A stretch of DNA of 64,000 nucleotides from Alkalimonas cellulosilytica (GTDB taxonomy: Bacteria; Pseudomonadota; Gammaproteobacteria; Enterobacterales; Alteromonadaceae), in contig NZ_JAUHLI010000018.1 in the NCBI RefSeq assembly GCF_036325985.1, forward strand, positions 1-64,000. The letters run 5' to 3'. The notes beneath the pieces are model-generated. The model saw nothing but the letters and a program-made list of their open reading frames with translations. It made no database searches and was not told the DNA's origin. Shown here one piece after another: positions 1-8,650 of the stretch. Made by a program: the position numbers and the translations under genes. How positions within the stretch are numbered: the stretch's first letter is position 1; every line of letters begins with the position of its first letter.

Positions 1-24
1 TAACCCAAGATACGGCAGCATGAC

Positions 25-630
25 TCAAACAAATCCGCCTCCGAATTTACCGGTACGATTCATAAAACCCTGAAAGGTATCAAATGGTACAAGGTTTACA
101 ACGCCACCTGTTGCATCGGCTCCGTAAAGGGCAGACGCACCATCCCGCAATACTTCAATACGTGAAATTGCTGACGAAGGGATGCTGTTGACATTGTAGA
201 GTATGGATGGGACCCCATTTTTATTTTCAAAAGTTGGGTGTACCACCATTCGCCGCCCATTTAACAGAGTAAGGGTATTACCTGTTCCTAAACTACGAAG
301 GTTGACGCCAGCAACATCTCCACGGGCACCATTTGTCCCTGTATTGGCATCGTTGAACTCAAAGTCACCAACTGACGGAATAAAAGAAAGTAGATCTTGC
401 ATATTGGTAACACCTAATGATGCAATCTCATCGCTCGACATAATCGATACCGGAAGCGCGTCCTCTGCTAACCCCTGAACACGTGAACCCACCACGGCAA
501 TTTTTTCAATTTTCTCCTCTTCTGCTGTGATGGCTCCAACTTCCTCTGTAATGCCTGGCATTGCTGCCATAATCAGTGATACTGAAGTGAGAACTTTAAA
601 ATTGGCTCTTTGTTTTGATTTTTTCGTCAT
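25..630 (-). pseudogene. TonB-dependent receptor, N-terminal fragment
   Basis: The reading frame encodes a signal-peptide-like start (MTKKSKQRANFK, then a hydrophobic stretch), a TonB-box-like segment (KIAVVGSRV) and most of a plug domain (LLNGRRMVV, then RIEVLRDGASALYGADATGG), as in outer-membrane siderophore/nutrient receptors. It stops after about 202 residues, where full receptors run to 700-1000. The sequence after GGVVNLV no longer resembles a plug, so a frameshift or deletion may lie there; only 24 bases remain before the window edge, so this cannot be settled. I chose the ATG at 630 because GGAGG sits 5 bases before it; an upstream in-frame ATG at 648 has no such site. It is either a broken receptor or a gene remnant beside the LysR gene. 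Confidence 0.65.
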
Positions 631-738
631 TGTTGCCTCCGCCGCCAAACCTGAGTGAGTGTCTGAAGTTTTAAGCTGAAAAATGGCTAATTTTTCTTCA
701 GCTTTTCCAGATAAACAGAAGATTTTTCTATTTGCAAT

Positions 739-774
739 AAAAAAAGCATTTCCATAATCTCAGGTTATGGAAAT
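739..774 (-). terminator. Rho-independent terminator after the LysR gene
   Basis: A 10-base-pair inverted repeat, ATTTCCATAA (748-757) and TTATGGAAAT (765-774), has a 7-base loop and is followed on the minus strand by TGC and a run of seven T (739-745). It lies just after the stop of the LysR gene. The stem is AT-rich, so termination may be moderate. Confidence 0.65.
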
Positions 775-797
775 CGATAAAATGAGTATGGCTATCT

Positions 798-1733
798 TTA
801 TTTACGCAGATTCTGGCTCAATAAAGCGTTGATCGATGCTTTAACGCAATCAACGAAGTATCGCATCGGATAAGAGAGGCTTCGTTTTTGGGAAAATACT
901 GCGGTCACAGGTAACAGGTGACTGGAGGCGAGCTCAAAAATAGCAATTTGATTGTCTTGATTGCCGATGCTGTTTATTACCAGTCGGTCCAGGATGGCAA
1001 ACCCAATCGCATTATTTACCAGTGATGCTGCCATGTGATGATCATGCACGCGCACAACATTATTAGGCGATCCGCCCGAGGCAAGCCATGCCGAACGTGC
1101 TCGTTGTCCTAAGGGTTCATTTTCATAAAGCTCAATAAAAGGCAGCTCCTGTAACTGCGCAAGGTTTACTTTTCCATCCGGTCCAATCGCTTTGGATACT
1201 TTGTTAAGCCACTGTTTTGGGATAGCGCAGACAATCGGTAATTCTGTAAGTAAGATTGAAGCTATGCCATCCAAGCCATCCTGACCAAAGGTAAATCCCA
1301 TATGGTAGGCGGTAGGTCGTTCATCCAGATTTGAAAGAATGACCGGTGAGTGCTCTGATGAGATATCAAATGTAAAGCTTTTATGGTGTTGCTGGAAAAT
1401 TGTGATGGCGGCAGGCAATACGCGTTGGCAGATAGCAGGTGTAGCTGCTATGCGTATATGACCAGCTGCGCCATCCTTTAAGCGATGGCACAAGCTTTTT
1501 ACTGCAACAAGGGAATCATGAGCACGGTTTACCTCTTCAAACAGGACTCTGGCTTCGGCGGTCGGTGACAGTCTGCCACTTACTCTCGAAAACAAAGCAA
1601 ACCCTATTTCTTCTTCCATTTGTTGAATGCTGGTTGTGACCGACGGTTGTGAAACCGATAGTTTTTTTGCTGCTTTGGTGACTGTCCCTGAAGTCATTAC
1701 TGCATGGAAAATCTCTAACTGTCTGAATCTCAT
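798..1733 (-). CDS. LysR-family transcriptional regulator
   Basis: A 311-residue protein with the classic LysR N-terminal winged helix-turn-helix (residues 1-60: RQLEIFHAVMTSGTVTKAAK, SQPSVTTSIQQMEEEIG, LFSR) and a periplasmic-binding-protein-like effector domain (about 90-300). Length is normal for the family. The start at 1733 has AAAGG eight bases upstream. It is divergent from the aminotransferase gene at 1855 with a 121-base shared control region, the usual LysR arrangement, so it most likely controls the 1855-6574 genes in response to a pathway metabolite (inference). The effector is unknown. No FNR-like box is present in this divergent region, unlike most other operons in the window. 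Confidence 0.93.
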   Translation of the reverse strand: MRFRQLEIFHAVMTSGTVTKAAKKLSVSQPSVTTSIQQMEEEIGFALFSRVSGRLSPTAEARVLFEEVNRAHDSLVAVKSLCHRLKDGAAGHIRIAATPAICQRVLPAAITIFQQHHKSFTFDISSEHSPVILSNLDERPTAYHMGFTFGQDGLDGIASILLTELPIVCAIPKQWLNKVSKAIGPDGKVNLAQLQELPFIELYENEPLGQRARSAWLASGGSPNNVVRVHDHHMAASLVNNAIGFAILDRLVINSIGNQDNQIAIFELASSHLLPVTAVFSQKRSLSYPMRYFVDCVKASINALLSQNLRK

Positions 1734-1854
1734 GCGATTTACCTTTGTGCTTTTCTTAAGTATAGCCTGTGATTATTTTTAAGTAAAATAAAACAATTTG
1801 ACTTATACCATGAAAGTGCCAAATATGTCGAAAAAAACGGCAATAGGATTCGGT

Positions 1855-3177
1855 ATGTCACAGGTTTTTTATCGTTCACCAAAAACGAGTTATCCCGTAG
1901 CTGTCAGAGGTGATGGTGTTTACTTGTATGATGAAAAAGGCAAGGCATATTTAGATGCTAGTGGTGGTGCAGCAGTTTCTTGCTTGGGGCATCAACACCC
2001 TTATGTGATTGATGCTATAAAGTCACAGCTCGATCAACTCAGTTTTGCACATACGGCATTTTTTACTAATGCTCCACAGGAGGCCTTGGCTGAACGATTA
2101 TCGGCCCGTTTTCCTGAAAAAAACTCACGGGTATATTTTTTATCTGGCGGTAGTGAGGCGAATGAAACAGCCATTAAGTTGGCCCGGCAGTTCTGGGTTG
2201 CTGGCGGAAAACCAGATAAATATCTAATAATCAGCCGTGAGCAAAGTTATCACGGTAATACATTAGGCGCTTTGTCATTAAGCGGAAATCCACAACGTCG
2301 TAAAGTATACCAGCCCATGCTTTTCGATTGGCCCCGAATTGAGCCTTGCTATGCATACCGACATCAGTTTTCCACTGAGACTGAGCAAGACTATGGCGAA
2401 CGGGCCGCTAATTATTTACAGCAAGAAATTGATCGTGTCGGGGCAGAAAACGTGGCGGCCTTTATTGCTGAACCTGTGGTAGGAGCGACCCTTGGGGTTG
2501 TTCCAGCTGCAAAAGGGTATTTTGAGCGGATTCGTGAGATTTGTAATAAAAATAATATTTTGCTTATTCTGGATGAGGTGATGTGTGGTGCTGGTCGAAC
2601 AGGCCATTATTTTGCTTTTGAAGCGGATAACATAGTACCCGATATTGTGACACTTGCAAAAGGCTTAGGAGGAGGGTATCAACCCATTGGTGCTGTGATT
2701 TGTCGAGATCATATTCATAACCAAATTGTTGACGGTTCAGGTAGTTTTGCCCACGGACACACCTATATTGGTCATGCAACAGCATGCGCTGCTGGTTTAG
2801 CGGTTATGGATGTAATTGAGGCAGAACATCTACTGCAAAAAGTTAAAACATCAGGTGAAGTGATACGCACAGATTTAGCTGCAGCTTTTGGGGAACACCC
2901 TTTTATTGGTGATATCCGAGGGAGAGGCTTGTTTATTGGCATTGAGTTAGTGCAGGACAAAGCAGATAAAACGCCTCACGCCAACGGCGGGAAAGTTGCA
3001 ACTTCGATAAAGCAGCGTGCTATGTCAGAAGGTTTAATTTGCTATCCAGGGAGTGGGGGAGCCGATGGTATAAATGGTTGTCATATTCTGCTCGCTCCGC
3101 CTTTTATTTATACCTCTTCACACATTGATGAGCTGGTTACCAAGCTTAAGCGAGTTTTACATGTCACACACTTTTAA
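1855..3177 (+). CDS. Class III PLP-dependent aminotransferase
   Basis: Fold-type I omega-/beta-amino acid transaminase. It carries the PLP phosphate-binding SGGSEANETA, the DEVMCGAGRTG aspartate region, the Schiff-base lysine in LAKGLGG (Lys269 from this start) and the HGHTYIGHATACAAG segment. The frame is open back to a TTG at 1798, with ATGs at 1810, 1825 and 1855; I prefer 1855 because TAGGA precedes it at the right distance and the family's conserved N terminus begins there (440 residues). The last 17 bases overlap the BKACE gene. In beta-lysine catabolism such an enzyme converts a beta-amino acid into a beta-keto acid, the substrate class of the next gene, so that role is a reasonable inference. 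The gene is clearly AT-rich (one 60-base line near 2521 is about 32% GC). Confidence 0.88.
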   Translation: MSQVFYRSPKTSYPVAVRGDGVYLYDEKGKAYLDASGGAAVSCLGHQHPYVIDAIKSQLDQLSFAHTAFFTNAPQEALAERLSARFPEKNSRVYFLSGGSEANETAIKLARQFWVAGGKPDKYLIISREQSYHGNTLGALSLSGNPQRRKVYQPMLFDWPRIEPCYAYRHQFSTETEQDYGERAANYLQQEIDRVGAENVAAFIAEPVVGATLGVVPAAKGYFERIREICNKNNILLILDEVMCGAGRTGHYFAFEADNIVPDIVTLAKGLGGGYQPIGAVICRDHIHNQIVDGSGSFAHGHTYIGHATACAAGLAVMDVIEAEHLLQKVKTSGEVIRTDLAAAFGEHPFIGDIRGRGLFIGIELVQDKADKTPHANGGKVATSIKQRAMSEGLICYPGSGGADGINGCHILLAPPFIYTSSHIDELVTKLKRVLHVTHF

Positions 3178-4024
3178 ACAAATGCCTGATAATAAACTGA
3201 TTCTGATGTCGGCACCAAATGGTGCTCGACGACTTAAAGGAGATCATAGTGCGCTCCCTGTGAGTCCGAAGGAACTGGCTGAGTGTGCCAAAGGCATTGT
3301 GCAGGCGGGGGGCTCAGTGCTTCATCTCCATGTACGCGATAGCGATGGGCATCATAGCCTCAATCCGTTGCACTACAACGAAGCAATACAGCGCATTAAG
3401 TTGTCGGTGGCAGATGAGCTGATTCTTCAAATTACCACAGAGGCAGTCGGTATTTATAGCATTGACGAGCAGGTTTACTGTGTTAAAGAGGTAAGGCCTG
3501 AGGCGGTTTCTATAGCTTTGCGTGAAATTTGCCCGGATGAATCCAGCCTTGTAAAAGCTGAAGGGTTCTTTTCATGGTGTGCTCAAGAGGCGATATGGGT
3601 GCAAATTATTTTGTATAGCCTAGATGACATTCATCGTTATAAAGAGCTAAAACAGCGTGGAGTTCTTTCAGGCTTAGTGCCCAGCGTCTTGTTTGTTTTA
3701 GGACGTTACAGTCAAAACCTATTAGGAGACCCTAATGATTTACTGGGTTATTACAATGCGTTAGGTAATGACGTTCAATGGGCTTGCTGTTGTTTCGGGC
3801 AAACTGAGCTTGCGGCAATGGCCATTGCCGCGGAGCTTGGAGGACATGTCCGAATTGGATTTGAAAATAATCTTTGGCTTCCGGATGGGACACGTGCACA
3901 CGATAACATTGAACTGTTGAATCATTTCGTTGGCAGCTGCTTGCCTGGAAATAGGACGCTGGCAACTGCCGATGATATCAGGCAATGGCTTCATGCAAAT
4001 CAAACGTCGGTAGGGAGCAGCTAA
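3161..4024 (+). CDS. Beta-keto acid cleavage enzyme (BKACE, DUF849 family)
   Basis: A TIM-barrel enzyme of the 3-keto-5-aminohexanoate cleavage family: a beta-keto acid plus acetyl-CoA gives a new acyl-CoA plus acetoacetate, using a divalent metal. The zinc-ligand motif HLHVRD (His55, His57, Asp60) and the late GFENN motif (Glu235) are present, and 287 residues is close to the family norm. The ATG at 3161 lies inside the end of the aminotransferase gene (17-base overlap), and the stop overlaps the next ATG by one base (TAATG), so the three genes are translationally coupled. The next two genes make the CoA-transferase that would use the acetoacetate released here. The actual keto acid cannot be read from sequence. 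Confidence 0.88.
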   Translation: MSHTFKQMPDNKLILMSAPNGARRLKGDHSALPVSPKELAECAKGIVQAGGSVLHLHVRDSDGHHSLNPLHYNEAIQRIKLSVADELILQITTEAVGIYSIDEQVYCVKEVRPEAVSIALREICPDESSLVKAEGFFSWCAQEAIWVQIILYSLDDIHRYKELKQRGVLSGLVPSVLFVLGRYSQNLLGDPNDLLGYYNALGNDVQWACCCFGQTELAAMAIAAELGGHVRIGFENNLWLPDGTRAHDNIELLNHFVGSCLPGNRTLATADDIRQWLHANQTSVGSS

Positions 4025-4725
4025 TGGCAGGGTTTAATAAAGTCTTAGAGAGTTACGAAGCAGCGATGGCAGGGCTGGAAGACGGCATGACGGTCATTGC
4101 CGGTGGTTTTGGCCTGTGCGGTATTCCGGAAGGCTTGATTGCCCAAATCAAAACAATGGGTACCCGGGAGCTGACGGTGGTGTCCAACAACTGCGGGGTC
4201 GATGGTTTTGGCCTGGGCATTTTGCTGGAAGATAAGCAAATCAAGAAAATGGTCGCCTCCTATGTTGGTGAAAACGCTCTGTTCGAAAAGCAGCTGTTAA
4301 ACGGTGAGCTGGAAGTTGAATTGACGCCTCAGGGCACCCTGGCAGAAAAAATGCGGGCAGGCGGTGCCGGTATTCCGGCCTTTTTCACCGCCACCGGTTA
4401 CGGCACCCCGGTCGCCGAAGGCAAAGAGACCCGTGAAATTGATGGCCGCCATTATGTGCTGGAACCTGCCATTACAGGCGATTTTGCCATCGTCCGCGCC
4501 TGGAAAGCCGACCGTTACGGCAACCTGGTGTTCCGCCACACTGCGATGAACTTCAACCCAATGGCCGCCACCGCTGGGAAAATCACCGTGGCTGAAGTGG
4601 AAGAAATTGTCGAGCCGGGCGAGCTGGAACCCAGCCAAATTCACACCCCGGGTATTTATGTGCAGCGCGTGATCAAAGGCAACTTTGAAAAACGCATTGA
4701 ACGCCGCATGGTTCGTCAAGGTTAA
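4024..4725 (+). CDS. scoA: 3-oxoacid CoA-transferase subunit A
   Basis: Alpha subunit (233 residues) of the succinyl-CoA:3-ketoacid CoA-transferase type, recognised by the N-terminal GGFGLCGIPEGLI, NNCGVDGFGLG and the GGAGIPAFFTATGYGTPVAEG glycine-rich segment. The start at 4024 shares one base with the stop of the BKACE gene and has GGGAG upstream. With subunit B it transfers CoA from succinyl-CoA to acetoacetate, the by-product of the BKACE reaction, which would then be thiolysed to acetyl-CoA. Base composition jumps here: the 60 bases from 4381 are about 58% GC, against about 32% from 2521, so the pair may have joined this operon separately. Confidence 0.93.
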   Translation: MAGFNKVLESYEAAMAGLEDGMTVIAGGFGLCGIPEGLIAQIKTMGTRELTVVSNNCGVDGFGLGILLEDKQIKKMVASYVGENALFEKQLLNGELEVELTPQGTLAEKMRAGGAGIPAFFTATGYGTPVAEGKETREIDGRHYVLEPAITGDFAIVRAWKADRYGNLVFRHTAMNFNPMAATAGKITVAEVEEIVEPGELEPSQIHTPGIYVQRVIKGNFEKRIERRMVRQG

Positions 4726-4735
4726 GGAGGCAGCA

Positions 4736-5392
4736 ATGGCTTTATCACGTGAACAAGTCGCTATGCGAGTGGCGCAGGAACTGCAAGATGGCTTCTACGT
4801 AAACCTTGGCATTGGTATCCCTACCCTGGTCGCCAACTACGTACCAGCAGGCATTGAGGTAATGCTGCAATCAGAAAACGGCTTGCTGGGCATGGGCCCT
4901 TACCCAACCGAAGCAGAAATCGATGCCGATATGATCAATGCCGGCAAAGAAACCGTGACCGCAGCGACCGGTGCCGCTATTTTCAGCTCGGCCGAAAGCT
5001 TTGCCATGATCCGCGGCGGCCATGTCGATTTAACCGTATTGGGCGCGTTTGAAGTCGACCAACACGGCAACATCGCCAGCTGGATGATCCCGGGTAAACT
5101 GGTCAAAGGCATGGGCGGCGCTATGGATTTGGTAGCCGGTGCCCAGAACATCATTGTCACCATGACGCACGCCGACAAACACGGCAACAGCAAGCTGTTA
5201 CCGGACTGCACCCTGCCCCTGACCGGCGTGGGCTGTGTGAAGAAAATCGTCACCGATTTGGCGGTACTGGAAGTGCGCGATGGCGCTTTCCATCTGCTGG
5301 AGCGGGCGCCTGGCGTCTCGGTTGAAGAGATTCAGCAAAAAACTGCTGGAACGCTGATAGTTAGTAAGCAAGTACCTGAAATGGAAATTTAA
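4736..5392 (+). CDS. scoB: 3-oxoacid CoA-transferase subunit B
   Basis: Beta subunit (218 residues) carrying the catalytic glutamate in the SENGLLGMG motif (Glu47), which forms the glutamyl-CoA thioester intermediate. VNLGIGIPTLVANYVP at the start and GGHVDLTVLGAFEVD are typical of the family. The ATG at 4736 has AAGGAGG seven bases upstream, ten bases after the stop of subunit A. It shares the elevated GC of subunit A and differs from the AT-rich genes on both sides. Confidence 0.94.
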   Translation: MALSREQVAMRVAQELQDGFYVNLGIGIPTLVANYVPAGIEVMLQSENGLLGMGPYPTEAEIDADMINAGKETVTAATGAAIFSSAESFAMIRGGHVDLTVLGAFEVDQHGNIASWMIPGKLVKGMGGAMDLVAGAQNIIVTMTHADKHGNSKLLPDCTLPLTGVGCVKKIVTDLAVLEVRDGAFHLLERAPGVSVEEIQQKTAGTLIVSKQVPEMEI

Positions 5393-5395
5393 TTT

Positions 5396-6574
5396 ATGGT
5401 TTTAAACACAAGCGCTGCTATTTCACTATGGAAAAAGTACTTTTGGCTCTCAGTGCTGTGTGTCGTTTCTACTGATGTTTTCGCGAGGCAAAGCTGTGAG
5501 TTTGAGAAGACTTCTTTTGATTCAAATTTTCCTGCTGGACGCTTAACAAGTTGTCAGAAATTGTCAGAGCAAAACTATCGTCTGATAATATCACCAGCAT
5601 TTAGCCCGGTAAATCCAAGCGCCTGGTATGCATTCAGGGTTCGAGCTAAAGAAACAATTGAGTTGGATATTGAAATTGTGTTTAGTACGGGTTTTGCTCG
5701 CTATTCACCAAAGTTATTGATGAGTGATCAAAGTTGGAAGGTACTTCCGTATCAGAAAACTGAGCGTACTATCAGCTTCAGTTTAACTGTACCAAAAGAG
5801 CAGAGCCAATACATTGCAGCCCAGCCGATTCTCGATAATGCCTATTACGAATCATGGTTAGAGCACGTGTCAGCAAGTACAGATGCTGAGATTTTTTCAG
5901 TGGGCTTTTCTGAACAAAACAATGAGTTGAAAGCCTTGCAGGTATCCCCGGAAAGCGCACTTTTATTTCTGATCATTGGAAGACAACATCCACCTGAGGT
6001 GACCGGTGCTTTAGCATTATCAGCATTTGTGGAGCGTTTATTCGAGAGAGAGCCGCTTGCAGAGCAATTCAGACAGTTTGTGAATATTGTAGTTATTCCG
6101 CAGGTTAACCCGGATGGCGTTAAAGCGGGTAAGTGGCGGCATAATAGTCATGGTATTGATTTGAACAGAGACTGGCACCAACGATCTCAGCAAGAAACAC
6201 AGAGCATTCATGGATTTATTAAAGAGCGCTACGAAAGCGGTCAGCAGTTGGTTTTTGCACTAGACTTTCACTCAACGAATAGAAATGTCTATTACACGAT
6301 GCCTGCAGAGAAAGAACTTTATTGGCAAGGGCTTACCCAGGAATGGTTGGCCGATCTTACCGCACGAATTTCTTATGACGTAATTGATGCACCTAGCGAT
6401 CGCCCTGGAAATGGCGTATTTAAACAATACATTGCAGATTATTTCCATGTGCAGGCGGTTACCTACGAAGTAGGGGACGAGACTCTGATTGAGGAGATTA
6501 AAAAAACTGCACATGCAGCGGCAGAGGCGCTTATGATTCAGGTTCTGAGCAGAACTACTGGTGAAAAGTTTTAA
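5396..6574 (+). CDS. Exported M14-family zinc carboxypeptidase
   Basis: A 392-residue protein with an N-terminal hydrophobic signal (about residues 12-30, ending VFA-RQ), a beta-rich N-terminal domain, and an M14 catalytic domain. The zinc ligands are visible as GRQHPPE (His198, Glu201) and LDFHST (His292). The substrate-binding NPDGV and GIDLNRDW motifs and the catalytic glutamate in TYEVGDET (Glu358) are in place, so it should be active in the periplasm or outside. It starts three bases after scoB and ends the operon. It is AT-rich like the aminotransferase and BKACE genes, and could supply the substrate amino acid from peptides or conjugates (inference). Confidence 0.85.
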   Translation: MVLNTSAAISLWKKYFWLSVLCVVSTDVFARQSCEFEKTSFDSNFPAGRLTSCQKLSEQNYRLIISPAFSPVNPSAWYAFRVRAKETIELDIEIVFSTGFARYSPKLLMSDQSWKVLPYQKTERTISFSLTVPKEQSQYIAAQPILDNAYYESWLEHVSASTDAEIFSVGFSEQNNELKALQVSPESALLFLIIGRQHPPEVTGALALSAFVERLFEREPLAEQFRQFVNIVVIPQVNPDGVKAGKWRHNSHGIDLNRDWHQRSQQETQSIHGFIKERYESGQQLVFALDFHSTNRNVYYTMPAEKELYWQGLTQEWLADLTARISYDVIDAPSDRPGNGVFKQYIADYFHVQAVTYEVGDETLIEEIKKTAHAAAEALMIQVLSRTTGEKF

Positions 6575-6650
6575 TTTTATGTGTGAAGTTTTATTGCTGA
6601 TTCGAGAATCAGTTTTAAGCTCTCGGTATTATCATATCTCTTCCTTTGAA

Positions 6651-6664
6651 TTGACAATTATCAG
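6651..6664. promoter_or_regulatory. FNR-like site upstream of gcdH
   Basis: TTGACAATTATCAG matches the palindrome TTGAY-N4-RTCAA at 9 of 10 defined positions. It is centred about 89 bases before the gcdH start codon in the 172-base gap after the M14 gene. Confidence 0.6.
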
Positions 6665-6746
6665 TCTGCTGATGACTGCTATCCAGTAAGATAGAGATAA
6701 ATTTGCAGTCCGTTGCAAGCGTCCAACGATGATTACGAGGTGTCCG

Positions 6747-7931
6747 GTGAGCCAAGCCATTTTAGCCAATTGGGATGATATTTTGCTGCTGAATGATCAG
6801 CTGAACGAAGATGAGCGGATGATCCGCGATATGGCGTATGACTTTTGCCAACAAGAGTTGATGCCTGGCATTTTGCAGGCCAACCGGCAGGAGCATTTTG
6901 ACCCGGCCATTATGCGCAAGTTTGGTGAAGTCGGGCTGTTGGGTGCAACCATCAAAGAGTACGGTTGCTCCGGGGTGAATTACGTCAGTTATGGCCTGGT
7001 GGCGCGGGAAGTCGAGCGTGTCGACAGTGGTTATCGCAGTGCCATGAGTGTGCAGTCGTCCTTGGTGATGCACCCAATTTATACCTTTGGCAGCGCGGCG
7101 CAAAAAGAAAAGTACCTGCCAAAGCTGGCAACCGGCGAGTGGGTTGGCTGCTTTGGTTTAACCGAACCCGATTCAGGCTCTGATCCGGCCAGCATGACAA
7201 CCCGCGCCAAAAAAGTGGAGGGCGGTTATCGCCTGACCGGCAGCAAAATGTGGATCACCAACTCACCCATTGCCGATGTGTTTGTGGTCTGGGCTAAGAA
7301 CGAAGCCGAAGACAATGCCATTTGCGGCTTTGTGCTGGAAAAAGGCATGGCCGGTTTATCGGCGCCGAAAATTGAAGGCAAATTGTCGCTGCGCTCGTCC
7401 ATTACCGGCGAAATCGTGATGGACAATGTATTTGTGCCCGAAGAGAATATGTTCCCAGAAGTACGCGGTTTAAAAGGCCCGTTCAGCTGCCTGAATATGG
7501 CGCGCTATGGCATTTCCTGGGGCGCTTTGGGTGCGGCAGAGTTTTGCTGGCACGCTGCCCGGCAGTATGGGCTGGATCGCAAGCAGTTTAACCGGCCACT
7601 GGCACAAACCCAGCTGTACCAGACCAAGCTGGCCAATATGCAAACGGAAATCACCCTGGGTCTGCAAGGGTCATTGCGGGTGGGCCGTATTATCGACAGC
7701 GGCAGCTGGGATCCGACCATGATATCGTTAGTCAAACGCAACAACTGCGGCAAGTCGCTGGACATTGCTCGCATGGCGCGCGACATGCACGGTGGTAATG
7801 GCATTGCCGATGAGTTCCATGTTATTCGTCATATGATCAACCTGGAAACCGTCAATACCTACGAAGGCACCTACGATGTGCATGGCCTGATCTTGGGGCG
7901 CGCTCAGACTGGTCTGCAGGCTTTTTTCTAA
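6747..7931 (+). CDS. gcdH: Glutaryl-CoA dehydrogenase-type acyl-CoA dehydrogenase
   Basis: A flavoprotein acyl-CoA dehydrogenase of the glutaryl-CoA branch: DSGYRSAMSVQSSLVMHPI, the FAD-contact stretch GCFGLTEPDSGSDP, MWITNSP, and the C-terminal NTYEGTYDVHGLILGR with the catalytic base Glu373. Glutaryl-CoA dehydrogenases oxidise and decarboxylate glutaryl-CoA to crotonyl-CoA, delivering electrons to ETF. I place the start at GTG 6747 (394 residues) because GAGG lies six bases before it; the upstream ATG at 6729 has no ribosome site. The gene stands alone between an FNR-like site and a strong terminator. Substrate specificity within this branch can differ, so the symbol denotes family rather than proven substrate. 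Confidence 0.9.
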   Translation: MSQAILANWDDILLLNDQLNEDERMIRDMAYDFCQQELMPGILQANRQEHFDPAIMRKFGEVGLLGATIKEYGCSGVNYVSYGLVAREVERVDSGYRSAMSVQSSLVMHPIYTFGSAAQKEKYLPKLATGEWVGCFGLTEPDSGSDPASMTTRAKKVEGGYRLTGSKMWITNSPIADVFVVWAKNEAEDNAICGFVLEKGMAGLSAPKIEGKLSLRSSITGEIVMDNVFVPEENMFPEVRGLKGPFSCLNMARYGISWGALGAAEFCWHAARQYGLDRKQFNRPLAQTQLYQTKLANMQTEITLGLQGSLRVGRIIDSGSWDPTMISLVKRNNCGKSLDIARMARDMHGGNGIADEFHVIRHMINLETVNTYEGTYDVHGLILGRAQTGLQAFF

Positions 7932-7954
7932 CTTCACCGTAAACCTTTCCCCGC

Positions 7955-7990
7955 AGCAGCCTTATCCTCAGATAAGGCTGCTTGCTTTTT
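7955..7990 (+). terminator. Rho-independent terminator after gcdH
   Basis: A perfect 12-base-pair stem (AGCAGCCTTATC at 7955-7966 and GATAAGGCTGCT at 7971-7982) with a 4-base loop is followed by TGCTTTTT. It ends gcdH transcription. Its T-tract overlaps the FNR-like half-sites of the next gene. Confidence 0.9.
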
Positions 7991-7995
7991 ATCAA
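7982..7995. promoter_or_regulatory. Possible FNR-like site before exported VOC gene
   Basis: TTGCTTTTTATCAA has one mismatch in the left half to TTGAY-N4-RTCAA. It is centred about 64 bases before the start at 8053. It overlaps the T-tract of the gcdH terminator, so it may be partly coincidental. Confidence 0.4.
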
Positions 7996-8052
7996 TGGCG
8001 CCCCCGACCGCTTGCGGCATAGTGAAAACCCTTCTTTTTTGGAGTTTTTCTC

Positions 8053-8637
8053 ATGCTTCGTATTAGATTTATTTCAGTTGTTCTTACCTATGGTCTCTTT
8101 ACCAGCGCCATGATTAATGCGGCGCCAGTGCCCGACAGTGACCGGTTGCCGGTAGATATTCGACGTACCACCTTTATTGTTGAAGACGTTGACACGTCAT
8201 TGGCACTGTATCGCGATGCTCTGGGGTTGCGGGTGATTTACGATCAGGTGTTGGTCTCCCCGATGGACAATGGGGGCGAACGTAAGCGTCGCCTGGTATT
8301 GCTGCAGGCGAATGACGATTTTATCGGTGCGGTTGGGTTACTGGAGTACATGCATCCGCGTAAACCTCAACGGCAAGAGCATTTTTCCGAGCCAGTACCA
8401 GGTGATCCTATCGTGGTGATCAATGCACAGGATTTAGACAAGCGTTGGGCCAAAGTGGCAGCATCCAAAGGGGTGCAGGTGATTACAGCACCGCATTTAG
8501 TGCATTACCCGCGGGCCGATGGTGGCCAGATTGGCGTGATGATGTCGATGATTCGTGATGCGGATGGCTATTGGCTGGAAATTAATCAGCTGTTGGATGC
8601 ACCTGCACGGGCTGAGGATGCCTCAGACGCGCAGTAA
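8053..8637 (+). CDS. Exported VOC (glyoxalase-fold) protein
   Basis: A 194-residue protein with an N-terminal signal peptide (hydrophobic to about residue 24, likely cleaved near NAA-PVP) followed by one vicinal-oxygen-chelate domain (TTFIVEDVDTSLALYRDALG, later MSMIRDADGYWLEI with the family's terminal Glu). VOC proteins are metal-dependent isomerases, lyases, dioxygenases or binding proteins; export to the periplasm is unusual for them. GGAG lies eight bases before the ATG. Convergent with the minus-strand VOC gene at 8651, separated by a CAGGCCT/AGGCCTG hairpin. Function unknown. Confidence 0.8.
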   Translation: MLRIRFISVVLTYGLFTSAMINAAPVPDSDRLPVDIRRTTFIVEDVDTSLALYRDALGLRVIYDQVLVSPMDNGGERKRRLVLLQANDDFIGAVGLLEYMHPRKPQRQEHFSEPVPGDPIVVINAQDLDKRWAKVAASKGVQVITAPHLVHYPRADGGQIGVMMSMIRDADGYWLEINQLLDAPARAEDASDAQ

Positions 8638-8650
8638 CCGACTGCAGGCC

